A DNA stretch of 10,026 bases. Source: Bacillota bacterium (GTDB lineage: Bacteria; Bacillota; Clostridia; Tissierellales; Peptoniphilaceae). Shown one piece after another: positions 1-7,768 of the stretch. The stretch lies in contig JAEXBH010000186.1 in NCBI GenBank assembly GCA_023394215.1, positions 1 through 10,026 of the forward strand, written 5' to 3'. Within the stretch, counting starts at the first letter, position 1. Every line of letters starts with the position of its first letter. The translations under genes and the position numbers were made by a program. The notes beneath the pieces were generated by a model. The model was not told the origin of the DNA, did no database searches, and saw only the letters and a list, made by a program, of their open reading frames with translations.

Positions 1-1374
1 ATAATAACCGGCCCAAATACCGGAGGAAAAACGGTAAGTTTAAAAACTATAGGACTTATTACTCTTATGGCACAGGCAGGACTTTTTGTGCCGTGTGCGG
101 AGTTTTCAAAACTTGCAATATTTGATAATATTTATACTGATATAGGGGACAAGCAAAGTATAGAACTTTCCTTATCGACATTTTCCGCATCAATTTCAAA
201 TATAGTAAGGATTTTAAATAATGCAAGTTCAAAATCTTTGGTTTTATTTGATGAGTTGGGTTCTGGTACGGATCCTGCGGAGGGAGCGGCTTTGGCTATG
301 GCAATCATAGACGGGTTGGTAAAGAGAGAATTGGTTTTAGTTGCTACGACCCATTATAGCGAGCTTAAGCTGTATGCTATGACAAGAGAAAATATTCAAA
401 ATGCCAGCGTTGAATTTGACGTTGAAAGTTTATCTCCTACATACAGGCTGATAATAGGAAGTCCGGGCAAGTCAAATGCTTTTGAGATTTCTAAGCGTCT
501 TGGACTTGATAAAACTGTAATCGACAATGCACTTTCATATATATCCAAAGAGAATAGGGATTTTGAAAATTTGATTTCCGGTATAGAAGAAGACAGAATC
601 CGTATGGAAGAGGAAACAAGAGAGCTTTTAAGACTTAAGGATGAATATAGGAAGCTTAATGAAAAGCTTAGCCTTGATATTGAAGACAAGAGGAAAAAAG
701 CCCTGGAAGAAGTGGAGAAATCAAAATTTTTGGCGAGGAAGATTCTTGAAGATGCAAAAAAGGAATCTAAGGACTTGTTAAAAATGGCAAAAGCGAATGC
801 TAAGGGCTCGACCAACCAACTTGATAGGGTATATTCAGAAATTACCGATAAGTTTCAGGAGTTTTCGGAAAAGTATGAGGGTAAGGTTAAAGTCAAGAAA
901 AATAATAAAAAACTTGATCTTAAGCTTGGACAAAATGTAAAAATAGTTTCTATGAATGAGATAGGTATTGTTCAAACCCTACCCGATAACAAGGGGGATC
1001 TTACTGTACAGGTGGGCATATTGAAGTTTAATTCCAATATTTCCGACATAGAACTTACGGATGAAGATATAAAGAAGGAAAAGCAAAAGACAAGTTATAG
1101 AAATATCCTTTCAGAGAAGGCAGGAGAAAATTATAGTAGGGAGCTTGATCTTAGGGGAGAAAATGTTTTGGATGCCATAGGAAAGATTGAGAAATTTTTT
1201 GATAATTCGATACTTTTCGGTTTGAAGGAAGTTAACATAATCCACGGTAAGGGGACCGGAGCACTTAGAGCCGGCATAAATGATTATCTTAAGAAATCAA
1301 AATATGTAGATAAATACAGGATTGGAGACCTAAAAGAAGGAGGAGCTGGGGTTACTGTAGTAACCTTAAAGTAA
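1..1374 (+). CDS. mutS2: MutS2 ATPase/Smr protein, 5'-truncated
   Basis: The reading frame is open from base 1, so the gene enters from the left; the first ATG at base 67 is internal. The visible 457 residues begin inside the MutS-family ATPase: Walker A GPNTGGKT (4-11), a STFS segment (about 59-62), Walker B LVLFDE with D84/E85, and TTHY (His118). A charged coiled coil follows (about 185-290), then a KOW-like stretch (about 305-350), then the C-terminal Smr domain with LDLRG, HGKGTGALR and GGAGVTVV. This order is MutS2, not mismatch-repair MutS, which lacks Smr. Known for the family: MutS2 restrains recombination in some species and in Bacillus recognises and rescues collided ribosomes. Missing here are the N-terminal core and clamp regions, perhaps 320-340 residues by comparison with full-length relatives. 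Its stop lies one base before argS, suggesting co-transcription and translational coupling. Confidence 0.96.
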   Translation: MITGPNTGGKTVSLKTIGLITLMAQAGLFVPCAEFSKLAIFDNIYTDIGDKQSIELSLSTFSASISNIVRILNNASSKSLVLFDELGSGTDPAEGAALAMAIIDGLVKRELVLVATTHYSELKLYAMTRENIQNASVEFDVESLSPTYRLIIGSPGKSNAFEISKRLGLDKTVIDNALSYISKENRDFENLISGIEEDRIRMEEETRELLRLKDEYRKLNEKLSLDIEDKRKKALEEVEKSKFLARKILEDAKKESKDLLKMAKANAKGSTNQLDRVYSEITDKFQEFSEKYEGKVKVKKNNKKLDLKLGQNVKIVSMNEIGIVQTLPDNKGDLTVQVGILKFNSNISDIELTDEDIKKEKQKTSYRNILSEKAGENYSRELDLRGENVLDAIGKIEKFFDNSILFGLKEVNIIHGKGTGALRAGINDYLKKSKYVDKYRIGDLKEGGAGVTVVTLK

Positions 1375-1378
1375 TATG
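1337..1378 (+). promoter_or_regulatory. Distant Shine-Dalgarno plus hairpin before argS
   Basis: No Shine-Dalgarno site lies at normal spacing before the argS ATG (1376). A strong one, AAGGAGGAG, occupies 1337-1345, about 30 bases away. Between them is a hairpin: 1348-1355 pairs with 1360-1367 (six Watson-Crick pairs, GGTTAC/GTAACC, plus two G-U at the base) around a TGTA loop. If the stem forms, the effective spacing falls to about 10 bases, as known for phage T4 gene 38. The same bases encode the conserved GGAGVTVV end of MutS2, so both elements may be by-products of coding. Simple re-initiation after the MutS2 stop is the alternative. Confidence 0.4.
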
Positions 1379-3076
1379 AATTTAAAAGAAGAAATCGCAA
1401 AAATAATTGAAAATCAGGATACAGGCTTAAGTTTTGATGAAGCCTTGTTGAGTATAGAAACACCGCCGAATTCGGATATGGGGGATTTTGCTTTTCCTTG
1501 TTTCAGATTGGCAAAGACTATGAGGAAGGCGCCCCAGATGATAGCTTCAGACTTGAGCAAGTCAATTAAGTCTGAATTGTTTAAGGAAGTTAGGGCACTT
1601 GGTCCTTACGTAAACTTTTTTGTAGATAGTGAAAAAATAAGCGAGTTTACTCTTAAGGAAATATTTGAAAAGGGCAAAGCTTACGGTTCGTCAGATATTG
1701 GTAAGGATAAAAATGTAATTATAGAATATTCATCAACAAATATAGCTAAACCATTTCATATAGGACATATAAGATCAACGGTTATAGGGGACAGCCTAAA
1801 GCGAATCCATAAATTTTTAGGTTTTAATGTTACCGGTATAAACTATCTTGGAGATTACGGTACTCAGTTCGGGATTCTTATTTCAGCCTATAAAAAATGG
1901 GGAGATGATGCAAAGTTAAATGAAGAGCCTATTAAGGAATTGTTAAATTTATATGTAAGATATAACACTTTAGTTGATGAAAGCAATGATGATTCTCTGA
2001 TGAATGAAGCAAGATCCTGGTTTAAGAAGCTGGAAGATGCAGATGATGAAGCTTTAAAGATTTGGTCCTGGTTTAAGGAAATAAGCTTAAAGGAATTTAG
2101 GAGAGTTTATGAAATTTTAGACATAGATTTTGATTCTTATGACGGGGAATATTATCATTCAAAGTTTGTAGATGATGTTGTTGAAGAAATAAAGTCCAAA
2201 AATTTATTGAGAGAATCGGACGGCGCAAGTGTAATCGATTTTGATGATAAGGATATGGCTCCGGCTATTATAATTAAGAGTGACGGTACTTCAACTTATA
2301 TAGCAAGAGATATAGCAACCGCCATATATAGAAAGAAAACCTATGATTTTCACAAAAATATCTATGTAGTTGCCATTCAACAAAATCTTCACTTCAGACA
2401 ACTTAAGGAAATTTTGAGGAAGATGGGCTATGAGTGGGCAGATGATTGTACTCACGTTCAATTCGGCATGGTTGGTCTTAAGGATGGAGCTATGTCTACC
2501 AGGAAGGGTAAGGTGGTGTTTTTAGAAGATGTTTTAAATAATGCCATAGACAAGACAAGGCAAATTATGGAGGAAAGAAATCCTAATATTGAAAATAAGG
2601 ATGAAGTTTCAAAAAAAATCGGTATAGGGGCTGTTAAATTCCAAGAATTATTTAATACAAGGATAAAGGACTACACATTTGATTGGGATCAAATTTTGAA
2701 CTTTGACGGAGAAACCGGACCTTATGTACAATATTCTTATGCAAGAGCCAACTCGATACTTAACAGGTTGGGACTTGAGGTTGATACCGATGTGGATTAT
2801 TCCCTTCTTTCAAGTAAGGAAGAAAAGGAGTTGATAATGAATCTTTATCAAGCTCCGGAGCAAGTTGTAAATGCCATGAACAAGCTTGAGCCTTCCATAA
2901 TAACAAGGCACGTTACGGAAACGGCTAAATTATTTAATAAATTTTATAATAGCGTACACATAATGAATTCTGAAGAGGAGTCAAAAAAGGCGAGGATTTT
3001 GCTTGTTTATGCGACAAAGGTCGTAATCAAGAATTTATTAGCCTTGCTTGGTATAGAAACTGTAGAAAAAATGTAG
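1376..3076 (+). CDS. argS: Arginyl-tRNA synthetase
   Basis: This cytoplasmic class I synthetase charges tRNA-Arg with arginine using ATP. The 566 residues are full length for the family. An N-terminal ArgRS additional domain (about 1-85) precedes the Rossmann catalytic core with EYSSTNIAKPFHIGH (HIGH at 128-131) and NYLGDYGTQFG (156-166). MSTRKG (373-378) takes the place of KMSKS, a usual variant in bacterial ArgRS; Lys125 just before HIGH is thought to compensate in this family. The tract DGETGPYVQYSYARANSIL (about 444-462) leads into the C-terminal DALR anticodon-binding domain (to 566). The start MNLKEEIAKI matches the family's N-terminus, although no normally spaced ribosome binding site precedes it. 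It begins one base after the mutS2 stop and ends 7 bases before the next gene, so it sits inside an operon. Confidence 0.97.
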   Translation: MNLKEEIAKIIENQDTGLSFDEALLSIETPPNSDMGDFAFPCFRLAKTMRKAPQMIASDLSKSIKSELFKEVRALGPYVNFFVDSEKISEFTLKEIFEKGKAYGSSDIGKDKNVIIEYSSTNIAKPFHIGHIRSTVIGDSLKRIHKFLGFNVTGINYLGDYGTQFGILISAYKKWGDDAKLNEEPIKELLNLYVRYNTLVDESNDDSLMNEARSWFKKLEDADDEALKIWSWFKEISLKEFRRVYEILDIDFDSYDGEYYHSKFVDDVVEEIKSKNLLRESDGASVIDFDDKDMAPAIIIKSDGTSTYIARDIATAIYRKKTYDFHKNIYVVAIQQNLHFRQLKEILRKMGYEWADDCTHVQFGMVGLKDGAMSTRKGKVVFLEDVLNNAIDKTRQIMEERNPNIENKDEVSKKIGIGAVKFQELFNTRIKDYTFDWDQILNFDGETGPYVQYSYARANSILNRLGLEVDTDVDYSLLSSKEEKELIMNLYQAPEQVVNAMNKLEPSIITRHVTETAKLFNKFYNSVHIMNSEEESKKARILLVYATKVVIKNLLALLGIETVEKM

Positions 3077-3083
3077 GAGGCCT

Positions 3084-3794
3084 ATGAAAGTAATAAAAGA
3101 TGCACTAAATGTAAATAAGTTGGCATTTACCAGAAGTTTGAAGGCTTTTAAGTATTTGCCCATACTGACTGTAATTATTGTTTTATTTGCTGTAGTTCAG
3201 CTAAATGTCAGCTTCCTTTTATATAGGTTGATATCCATTGTTTATATAAGAGGGATAATACTATATGTAATGAATATGGCATTTTTGTCTTGTATATTGT
3301 CCGTAGTATTTTCTATAATAACCTATGGTAGGATAAGGGCTAAGGATTTTCATGAAGGTTTTGTAATGTTTTTAAGTCCCTTGCTTAACACCTATTTCTT
3401 TATATATTTAATTGAAACACTTATTTCCATAGCTTTTTCAAATATAGAAAATATTGGATTTATAAGCAGGATAATAGCAATAATAATCCTTGCTGTAAAG
3501 AGTCCTTTGAATGAAAAAGTTTATATAGGCTCGGAACAGGGGATACAGGCAATAGGGGATTCCATTACTTTTATTAAAGACAATATTGTACCTTGGGCAC
3601 CTATAGCCATTATATTTGTATTTTTTGAATTTCAATTTAATCTTTACGTAACGATAGCATTTAATATGGAGCTTTTAGTAAATTCCATAGCCTACGGCTT
3701 TATAATGGCTTTTGTATATATTTATAAGGGTGAATTGTTTAAGATTTTAAATAATTCCTCAGTCAGAAAAAGAGAGTTTCAGGGTTTATTTTAG
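3084..3794 (+). CDS. Multi-spanning membrane protein of unknown function
   Basis: I do not recognise this 236-residue protein. It has a short, mildly basic N-terminal region (1-24) and then about six hydrophobic stretches that look like membrane helices: roughly 25-47, 57-82, 98-120, 125-142, 168-190 and 195-215. It ends in a basic tail (residues 226-230, SVRKR). The loop at about 150-170 (IQAIGDSITFIKDNIVPW) resembles the SxxFxKxN-W pattern before a helix in several uncharacterised Firmicutes membrane proteins, but that is only a resemblance. No signal peptide, transporter signature or catalytic motif was seen. The AGGAGG site at 3075-3080 overlaps the argS stop and lies only 3 bases from the ATG. 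The stop is 8 bases before the TPR gene, which suggests the two are made together and could be partners at the membrane. Confidence 0.85.
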   Translation: MKVIKDALNVNKLAFTRSLKAFKYLPILTVIIVLFAVVQLNVSFLLYRLISIVYIRGIILYVMNMAFLSCILSVVFSIITYGRIRAKDFHEGFVMFLSPLLNTYFFIYLIETLISIAFSNIENIGFISRIIAIIILAVKSPLNEKVYIGSEQGIQAIGDSITFIKDNIVPWAPIAIIFVFFEFQFNLYVTIAFNMELLVNSIAYGFIMAFVYIYKGELFKILNNSSVRKREFQGLF

Positions 3795-3802
3795 GAGCAT
3801 AG

Positions 3803-4909
3803 ATGGATAGGATAGAGAAATACTTTATTGCAAAAGCCGATAAATTATCATATATAGAGCTTAAAAATAAAAAATCGGATTATAGGGATTTGGGAATAGA
3901 AGATATACCCCTTCCTATTATTGTAGATGATCTTATGGACGGTATATCCAAGCAGGATTTTTCAAATAAATTGGAGCTTAAGTATATTGTCGACGGTATG
4001 CTTTATAATTTGGCAATAGATAAGGATTTTAAATATAATAGCGATTATGTCACCGTCTTAAACAAAATTTTAAAAGAACCTGAGACATATGCCGTTAAGA
4101 GAGGGGTGGACTTTTTATCTCAAAATGAGGATAGGGCCTTGGTCTTTTTCAGAGCCGCTTTTATTTTGAAAGACAGTTATGCCTATGGAGCCTATAATTA
4201 TGCAAGACTTCTATGGAGGGTTGCACTTGAAGAAAAGTCAAGTTTTGTGGAGCAAAGTATCAGAATTTTAGAGAGAATAATAAGATATGATGAATCTTTT
4301 GTTTTGGCATATTATGAACTTGGTGAAATAAATCTTGCCTTGGGAGACTTTATTAAGGCAGATAGTTTTTATAGGAAGAGCTTGCAGTTGGCTGAAGATG
4401 AAAATGTTAAGAATGAAATCAGAGAAAAGATAAATTCAATATTTCCGGATGTTGCAGTTGCAAATGCCATATATTATATAAACAGGATGGACTATAACAA
4501 GTCCATAGAAATTCTTCTTGATGCAAGAAAAAATTCTTTAAGATATGATATACCTTATTACATAGCGGTTTCTTATGTAAATATGGAGAAATCCGATATG
4601 GCGGAAATATATTTTGAGGAGGCCATAGAAAAAGGAGCGGATTTTGCCACTTTATATGTGGACTATACCTATGTTAAATATGTTCTTGGCAAGGATGTAG
4701 AAGCTTTGCGGATAGCCGATCAGGCTTTGGAAAAGTATCCTACAGATATTAAGCTTAGATACAATAGGGCAATTATAAACATAGAACTCGGTAAATATGA
4801 TAAGGCGAACGAGGATTTTGATTTTATATTGGAATATCAAGATTTATCCGATGAACTTTTCAATCAAATAATGATTATAAAGGAAAGTATGAAAAACAGG
4901 GGGGCTTGA
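3803..4909 (+). CDS. TPR-like repeat protein
   Basis: The 368-residue protein has no signal peptide or membrane segment, so it is probably cytoplasmic. Residues 1-95 are acidic and not repetitive. From about 97 onward it looks helical, with degenerate tetratricopeptide units. The clearest are 166-199 (AYYELGEINLALGDFIKADSFYRKSL), 251-278 (PYYIAVSYVNMEKSDMAEIYFEEAI), about 283-312, and 316-346 (IKLRYNRAIINIELGKYDKANEDFDFIL), each with the A/G-x-Y pattern and a closing acidic or Pro turn. TPR arrays bind partner proteins, so a scaffold or adaptor role is plausible, but no specific function can be named. AGGAG at 3793-3797, 5 bases from the ATG, supports the start. It sits between the membrane protein (8-base gap) and the 91-residue protein (1-base gap). 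Confidence 0.88.
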   Translation: MDRIEKYFIAKADKLSYIELKNKKSDYRDLGIEDIPLPIIVDDLMDGISKQDFSNKLELKYIVDGMLYNLAIDKDFKYNSDYVTVLNKILKEPETYAVKRGVDFLSQNEDRALVFFRAAFILKDSYAYGAYNYARLLWRVALEEKSSFVEQSIRILERIIRYDESFVLAYYELGEINLALGDFIKADSFYRKSLQLAEDENVKNEIREKINSIFPDVAVANAIYYINRMDYNKSIEILLDARKNSLRYDIPYYIAVSYVNMEKSDMAEIYFEEAIEKGADFATLYVDYTYVKYVLGKDVEALRIADQALEKYPTDIKLRYNRAIINIELGKYDKANEDFDFILEYQDLSDELFNQIMIIKESMKNRGA

Positions 4910-4910
4910 T

Positions 4911-5186
4911 ATGACAATTTATGAACTTCTTGGTGTAAACAGAGGAAAATTTCTTAAAGCATTTTATATAAATTCGTTTAAAGACTCGGCTTTTGTTGAT
5001 GGGCTTATAGATGAAATAAGTGAAGAGGACAAAGACTTGCTTTTTTTGGAAGTCGGAGACTATTTTCTTTTGGATAAGGATGCTTTATTGGAAGTATTTG
5101 AAGAGAATCCTCTTGTAAAATCGCTTGTTTTGGAGGACGAGGGTAAATATTTAGTGGCAATTGAAAAAAATAATATTTATTCTTGA
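4911..5186 (+). CDS. Small acidic protein, unknown
   Basis: This 91-residue protein is not recognised. It is soluble and strongly acidic, rich in Asp, Glu, Leu and Phe. It starts with MTIYELLGVNRGKFLKAFY and has a hydrophobic/acidic central part (DLLFLEVGDYFLLDKDALLEVF, about 43-64). No Cys, His cluster, membrane helix or nucleic-acid-binding motif was seen. Its reality is supported by AGGGGGG (4898-4904) 6 bases before the ATG, a one-base gap after the TPR gene, and tight packing in the operon. The ATG could also be reached by re-initiation. The final codons overlap the -35 box of the next promoter (TGA at 5184-5186 lies inside TTGACA), and no terminator is seen right after it. Confidence 0.8.
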   Translation: MTIYELLGVNRGKFLKAFYINSFKDSAFVDGLIDEISEEDKDLLFLEVGDYFLLDKDALLEVFEENPLVKSLVLEDEGKYLVAIEKNNIYS

Positions 5187-5210
5187 CATCCATAAATTTT
5201 ACTGTATAAT
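5183..5210 (+). promoter_or_regulatory. Sigma-A promoter for T-box/met operon
   Basis: TTGACA (5183-5188) and TATAAT (5205-5210) are both perfect consensus, with a 16-base spacer. A/T-rich sequence upstream (about 5161-5182) could act as an UP element. Transcription should begin near 5217, just ahead of T-box Stem I. The -35 box overlaps the stop codon of the 91-aa gene. TG lies directly next to the -10 without the usual intervening base, so this is not a classic extended -10. Confidence 0.9.
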
Positions 5211-5216
5211 AAGAAT

Positions 5217-5478
5217 AACAAAACTTTGATAAAAACAATGAAAAGAAAAGTAAGTCTTCGAAGGCTGTGACAGAGAGCCTGCGTTTGGTGAAAGCGGGAG
5301 AGAGATAGGAGATTGAAAATGGTCTTTGAGTTGCAAATCCGATATGTAGGGTATGCCGGGTTCGCCCGTTAAAGCGATAGAGTATGGAAGTACTTGAAGA
5401 GGTATCAGGTGTGAGCCTGATATGAAAAAAGGTGGTATCACGAGCTAATCGTCCTTTATGGATGGTTAGCTCTTTTTT
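5217..5478 (+). promoter_or_regulatory. T-box leader, probably tRNA-Met-responsive
   Basis: A complete T-box can be traced. At the base of Stem I, 5236-5239 pairs with 5330-5333, tandem G-A pairs (G5240/A5329, A5241/G5328) form a K-turn, and 5242-5246 pairs with 5323-5327. Loop E is AGTA (5249-5252) facing GAA (5315-5317), topped by 5253-5259 with 5308-5314. The distal end has AGAGAG (5272-5277) and GGTGAAAGC. A Stem II region (GGGTTCGCCC near 5358-5367) and Stem III (5403-5409/5416-5422) follow. The T-box motif is at 5431-5442, and the antiterminator pairs AAAGG (5428-5432) with CCTTT (5453-5457). After GAA the specifier strand reads AATGG; ATG at 5319-5321 is Met, AAT one base earlier would be Asn. 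The U in TGGT (5433-5436) would pair with discriminator A, which fits tRNA-Met, whereas tRNA-Asn usually has G. The downstream methionine transporter agrees. Uncharged tRNA-Met should stabilise the antiterminator and allow transcription. Confidence 0.95.
5442..5478 (+). terminator. T-box regulated terminator
   Basis: A 13-bp stem, 5442-5454 with 5460-5472 (two G-U pairs), closes the loop TTTAT and is followed by six T (5473-5478). Its left arm includes the 3' half of the antiterminator, so the two folds exclude each other. It is also the first terminator seen after the mutS2-argS gene string. Confidence 0.95.
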
Positions 5479-5541
5479 ATTATTGAGTCTGCAATGTTTT
5501 ATATTAAAGTTTTAGTAATAATTTTTATAATGGGGGAAATT

Positions 5542-6738
5542 ATGACACTTGAAAAAAACTTAATTGATAGGGTAGTAGATGAAAAACTTGGGACATATCA
5601 AAAGATAGCCTTGGAGATACATGATAATCCGGAAGTGAGTAATTATGAATTTTTTGCCTGCAAAATATTATCGGAACAATTAAAGGCTGAAGGATTTGAT
5701 GTAAAAGTTGACGTTGCAGGTCATAGGACCGGTTTTGATGCAAGATACAGGTCACAAAAATCGGGACCGGTTCTTGTGTTTTACGCTGAATACGATGCTT
5801 TGGAAGGTATAGGACATGCTTGCGGACATAACTTATTCGGTACAACATCGGCATTGGCAGCAGTTGGACTTAAGAGCATTATAGATGAGGTTGGGGGTGA
5901 AATAAGAGTTTACGGAACTCCGGGCGAGGAAGGTGGAGAAAATGGCTCTGCAAAGGGGAGCTTTGTAAGAGAAGGATTTTTTGATGATGTAGATTTTTCA
6001 CTGGGAGCCCATCCGGGATACTTACATCGTAAGACAGGGGAATCCTTGGCGAATGATCCGGTAGATATTGAATTTTTCGGCAAATCTTCACATGCTTCAG
6101 CTGCACCTGAAAAAGGAATAAACGCCCTTGATGCAATTATACAGGTATATAACAGTGTGAACGCTTTAAGGCAGCATTTACCGCAGGATGTAAGGATACA
6201 CGGAGTTATTACAAATGGGGGACTTGCACCGAATGTCGTTCCCGAGTATGCAAGTGCAAGATTTTATTTAAGGGCACAATATAGGCCTACACTTAATGAA
6301 GTTTATAGGAAGTTTGAAAATATAGTTAAGGGAGCGGCTTTGGCAACAGGTTGCACATATAAGTTCGGACTTTTCCAAAATAGTGTGGATAATACGGTAA
6401 CAACACCTTTATTTGATGCTTTATATGAGAGAATATTAAATTCTTACGGCTATAAATTTGATGAGAGAGAGGATCTTTTATCAAAGGGTTCGTCGGATGT
6501 AGGAAATATAAGCCAGGTTGTACCTGTGATACAGCCGGTTATCAATATCTCAGATAAATATATAGCAGGCCACAGTGAAGAATTTAAGGCTGCTGCAAGA
6601 AGTCAAAAAGGGCTTGAATCCATAGGTTTGGGAGCAAAGCTCTTAGCTCATACGGCTTTGGAACTTATACTTGATAAAGAATTGCTCGCTACAATAAAAG
6701 AAGAACATAGACAAAGGGTAGAAAAGCAGGGATTATAG
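5542..6738 (+). CDS. M20-family metallo-amidohydrolase (AbgB-like)
   Basis: This is a probable zinc-dependent cytoplasmic amidohydrolase of 398 residues, normal for the family. GGGGG (5532-5536), 5 bases from the ATG at 5542, decides the start; the frame is open back to 5494, but those codons would add a hydrophobic stretch with no ribosome binding site. Metal-binding signatures are GHACGHN (Cys94, His96), PGEEGG (Glu129/130), GAHPG (His157) and AGHSEEF (His344). The Acy1-like lid domain lies at about 175-285 (FFGKSSHASAAPEKGINALDA). The segment SSDVGNISQVVP (318-329) resembles the AbgB branch (p-aminobenzoyl-glutamate hydrolase) more than DapE or peptidase T. Its place first in a Met T-box operon, one base before metN, suggests it frees methionine from an N-acyl-methionine or peptide-like conjugate. 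Similar genes near methionine genes in other Gram-positives have been given the name hmr. The substrate is an inference. Confidence 0.93.
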   Translation: MTLEKNLIDRVVDEKLGTYQKIALEIHDNPEVSNYEFFACKILSEQLKAEGFDVKVDVAGHRTGFDARYRSQKSGPVLVFYAEYDALEGIGHACGHNLFGTTSALAAVGLKSIIDEVGGEIRVYGTPGEEGGENGSAKGSFVREGFFDDVDFSLGAHPGYLHRKTGESLANDPVDIEFFGKSSHASAAPEKGINALDAIIQVYNSVNALRQHLPQDVRIHGVITNGGLAPNVVPEYASARFYLRAQYRPTLNEVYRKFENIVKGAALATGCTYKFGLFQNSVDNTVTTPLFDALYERILNSYGYKFDEREDLLSKGSSDVGNISQVVPVIQPVINISDKYIAGHSEEFKAAARSQKGLESIGLGAKLLAHTALELILDKELLATIKEEHRQRVEKQGL

Positions 6739-6739
6739 A

Positions 6740-7768
6740 ATGATTGAAATAAAAAATTTAAGCAAAACCTTTAATATTGACAAAGCAGAGGTTAAGGCTG
6801 TAAAAGATGCAAATTTACAAATCAATGACGGAGAAATATTTGGGGTTATAGGTTATAGCGGAGCAGGCAAGTCTACTCTTGTGAGATGTATAAATCTTCT
6901 TGAAAAGCCTACGGAAGGTAGTGTTTTAATTGATGGAGTTGACATTACCCAAATTGACCAAATACAATTGAGATTTTTAAGAAAAAAAATAGGTATGATA
7001 TTTCAACAGTTCAATCTTTTATCAAGTCTTACGGTTGGACAAAATATAGCTTTTAATCTTAAGGGTCAAAAGCTTTCTAAAAAGTTTATAGATAAAAGAG
7101 TTGAAGAATTATTGGATTTTATAGGGATCTCAGATAAAAAGGATGCTTATCCTTCACAATTATCAGGAGGACAAAAGCAGAGAGTTGCTATAGCAAGAGC
7201 CTTGGCAAACAATCCTACAATTCTTTTGTGTGATGAGGCTACATCAGCACTTGATCCGCAGACAACAAAGCAAATACTTGATTTGCTTAAGGAATTAAAT
7301 GAAAGACTCGGTATAACAATAGTTATAATTACTCATGAAATGCAGGTTATAAAGTCAATCTGTGACAGGGTTGCGGTAATGGAAAACGGCAATGTTGTAG
7401 AATGTGGAAGCGTATTTGAGGTATTTTCAAACCCTAAAGCAAATATAACAAAGGATTTTATAAAATCAACAAATAATTTAAATCAAGTTAAGGAAAATTT
7501 AAGATTAAACGATGACCTTATAAAAATAGGGGAAAATCAAGTGTTGATAAAACTTGACTTCGTTGGACAAAATACAAGAGAAGCCGTTATTTATGAAGTT
7601 GCTAAAAAATATGATGTAAGTTTCAATATAGCTTTCGGAAATATGGACCTTATACAAAATCAGATTATAGGTTCCTTAATAATAATTTTAAGCGGAAGTA
7701 AGGAAGGCAGAGAAAATGCCATTTTAGAATTTGAAAGAAGGGGAATAAAAGTGGAGGTATTAAAATGA
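6740..7768 (+). CDS. metN: Methionine ABC importer ATPase MetN
   Basis: This is the ATP-binding subunit of the methionine importer, working as a dimer on the inner face of the membrane with MetI. In its 342 residues are Walker A GYSGAGKST (38-46), Q-loop FQQFN (88-92), signature LSGGQ (141-145), Walker B ILLCDE (161-166), the D-loop SALD, and the H-loop His199. A C-terminal NIL domain (about 266-340) is the part that in MetN proteins binds methionine and inhibits transport when the internal pool is high; its presence supports MetN over other amino-acid ATPases. The start follows the amidohydrolase stop by one base, with a moderate AGGGA site at about 6729-6733, so translation may be partly coupled. 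The end overlaps metI by 4 bases (ATGA). Confidence 0.96.
   Translation: MIEIKNLSKTFNIDKAEVKAVKDANLQINDGEIFGVIGYSGAGKSTLVRCINLLEKPTEGSVLIDGVDITQIDQIQLRFLRKKIGMIFQQFNLLSSLTVGQNIAFNLKGQKLSKKFIDKRVEELLDFIGISDKKDAYPSQLSGGQKQRVAIARALANNPTILLCDEATSALDPQTTKQILDLLKELNERLGITIVIITHEMQVIKSICDRVAVMENGNVVECGSVFEVFSNPKANITKDFIKSTNNLNQVKENLRLNDDLIKIGENQVLIKLDFVGQNTREAVIYEVAKKYDVSFNIAFGNMDLIQNQIIGSLIIILSGSKEGRENAILEFERRGIKVEVLK

Noticed and set aside
396-815. 139-codon open frame on the minus strand inside mutS2
   Set aside because: It is antisense to the MutS2 coiled coil. Its Ser/Phe/Leu-rich product mirrors the Glu/Lys/Arg codons of the true gene, and no ribosome binding site or family match is seen.
5199-5441. 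80-codon minus-strand open frame across the leader
   Set aside because: It lies wholly within the T-box RNA, whose stems explain the sequence; the product has no recognisable features.
5217-5478. SAM riboswitch (S-box) before a methionine operon
   Set aside because: AGAGAG, GGTGAAAGC, loop E, the K-turn and the T-box/antiterminator all identify a T-box; S-box core sequences were not found.
5494-5541. Upstream ATG (5494) as the start of the amidohydrolase
   Set aside because: It would add 16 residues (MFYIKVLVIIFIMGEI) absent from the family, with no Shine-Dalgarno site; GGGGG at 5532-5536 fits the ATG at 5542.
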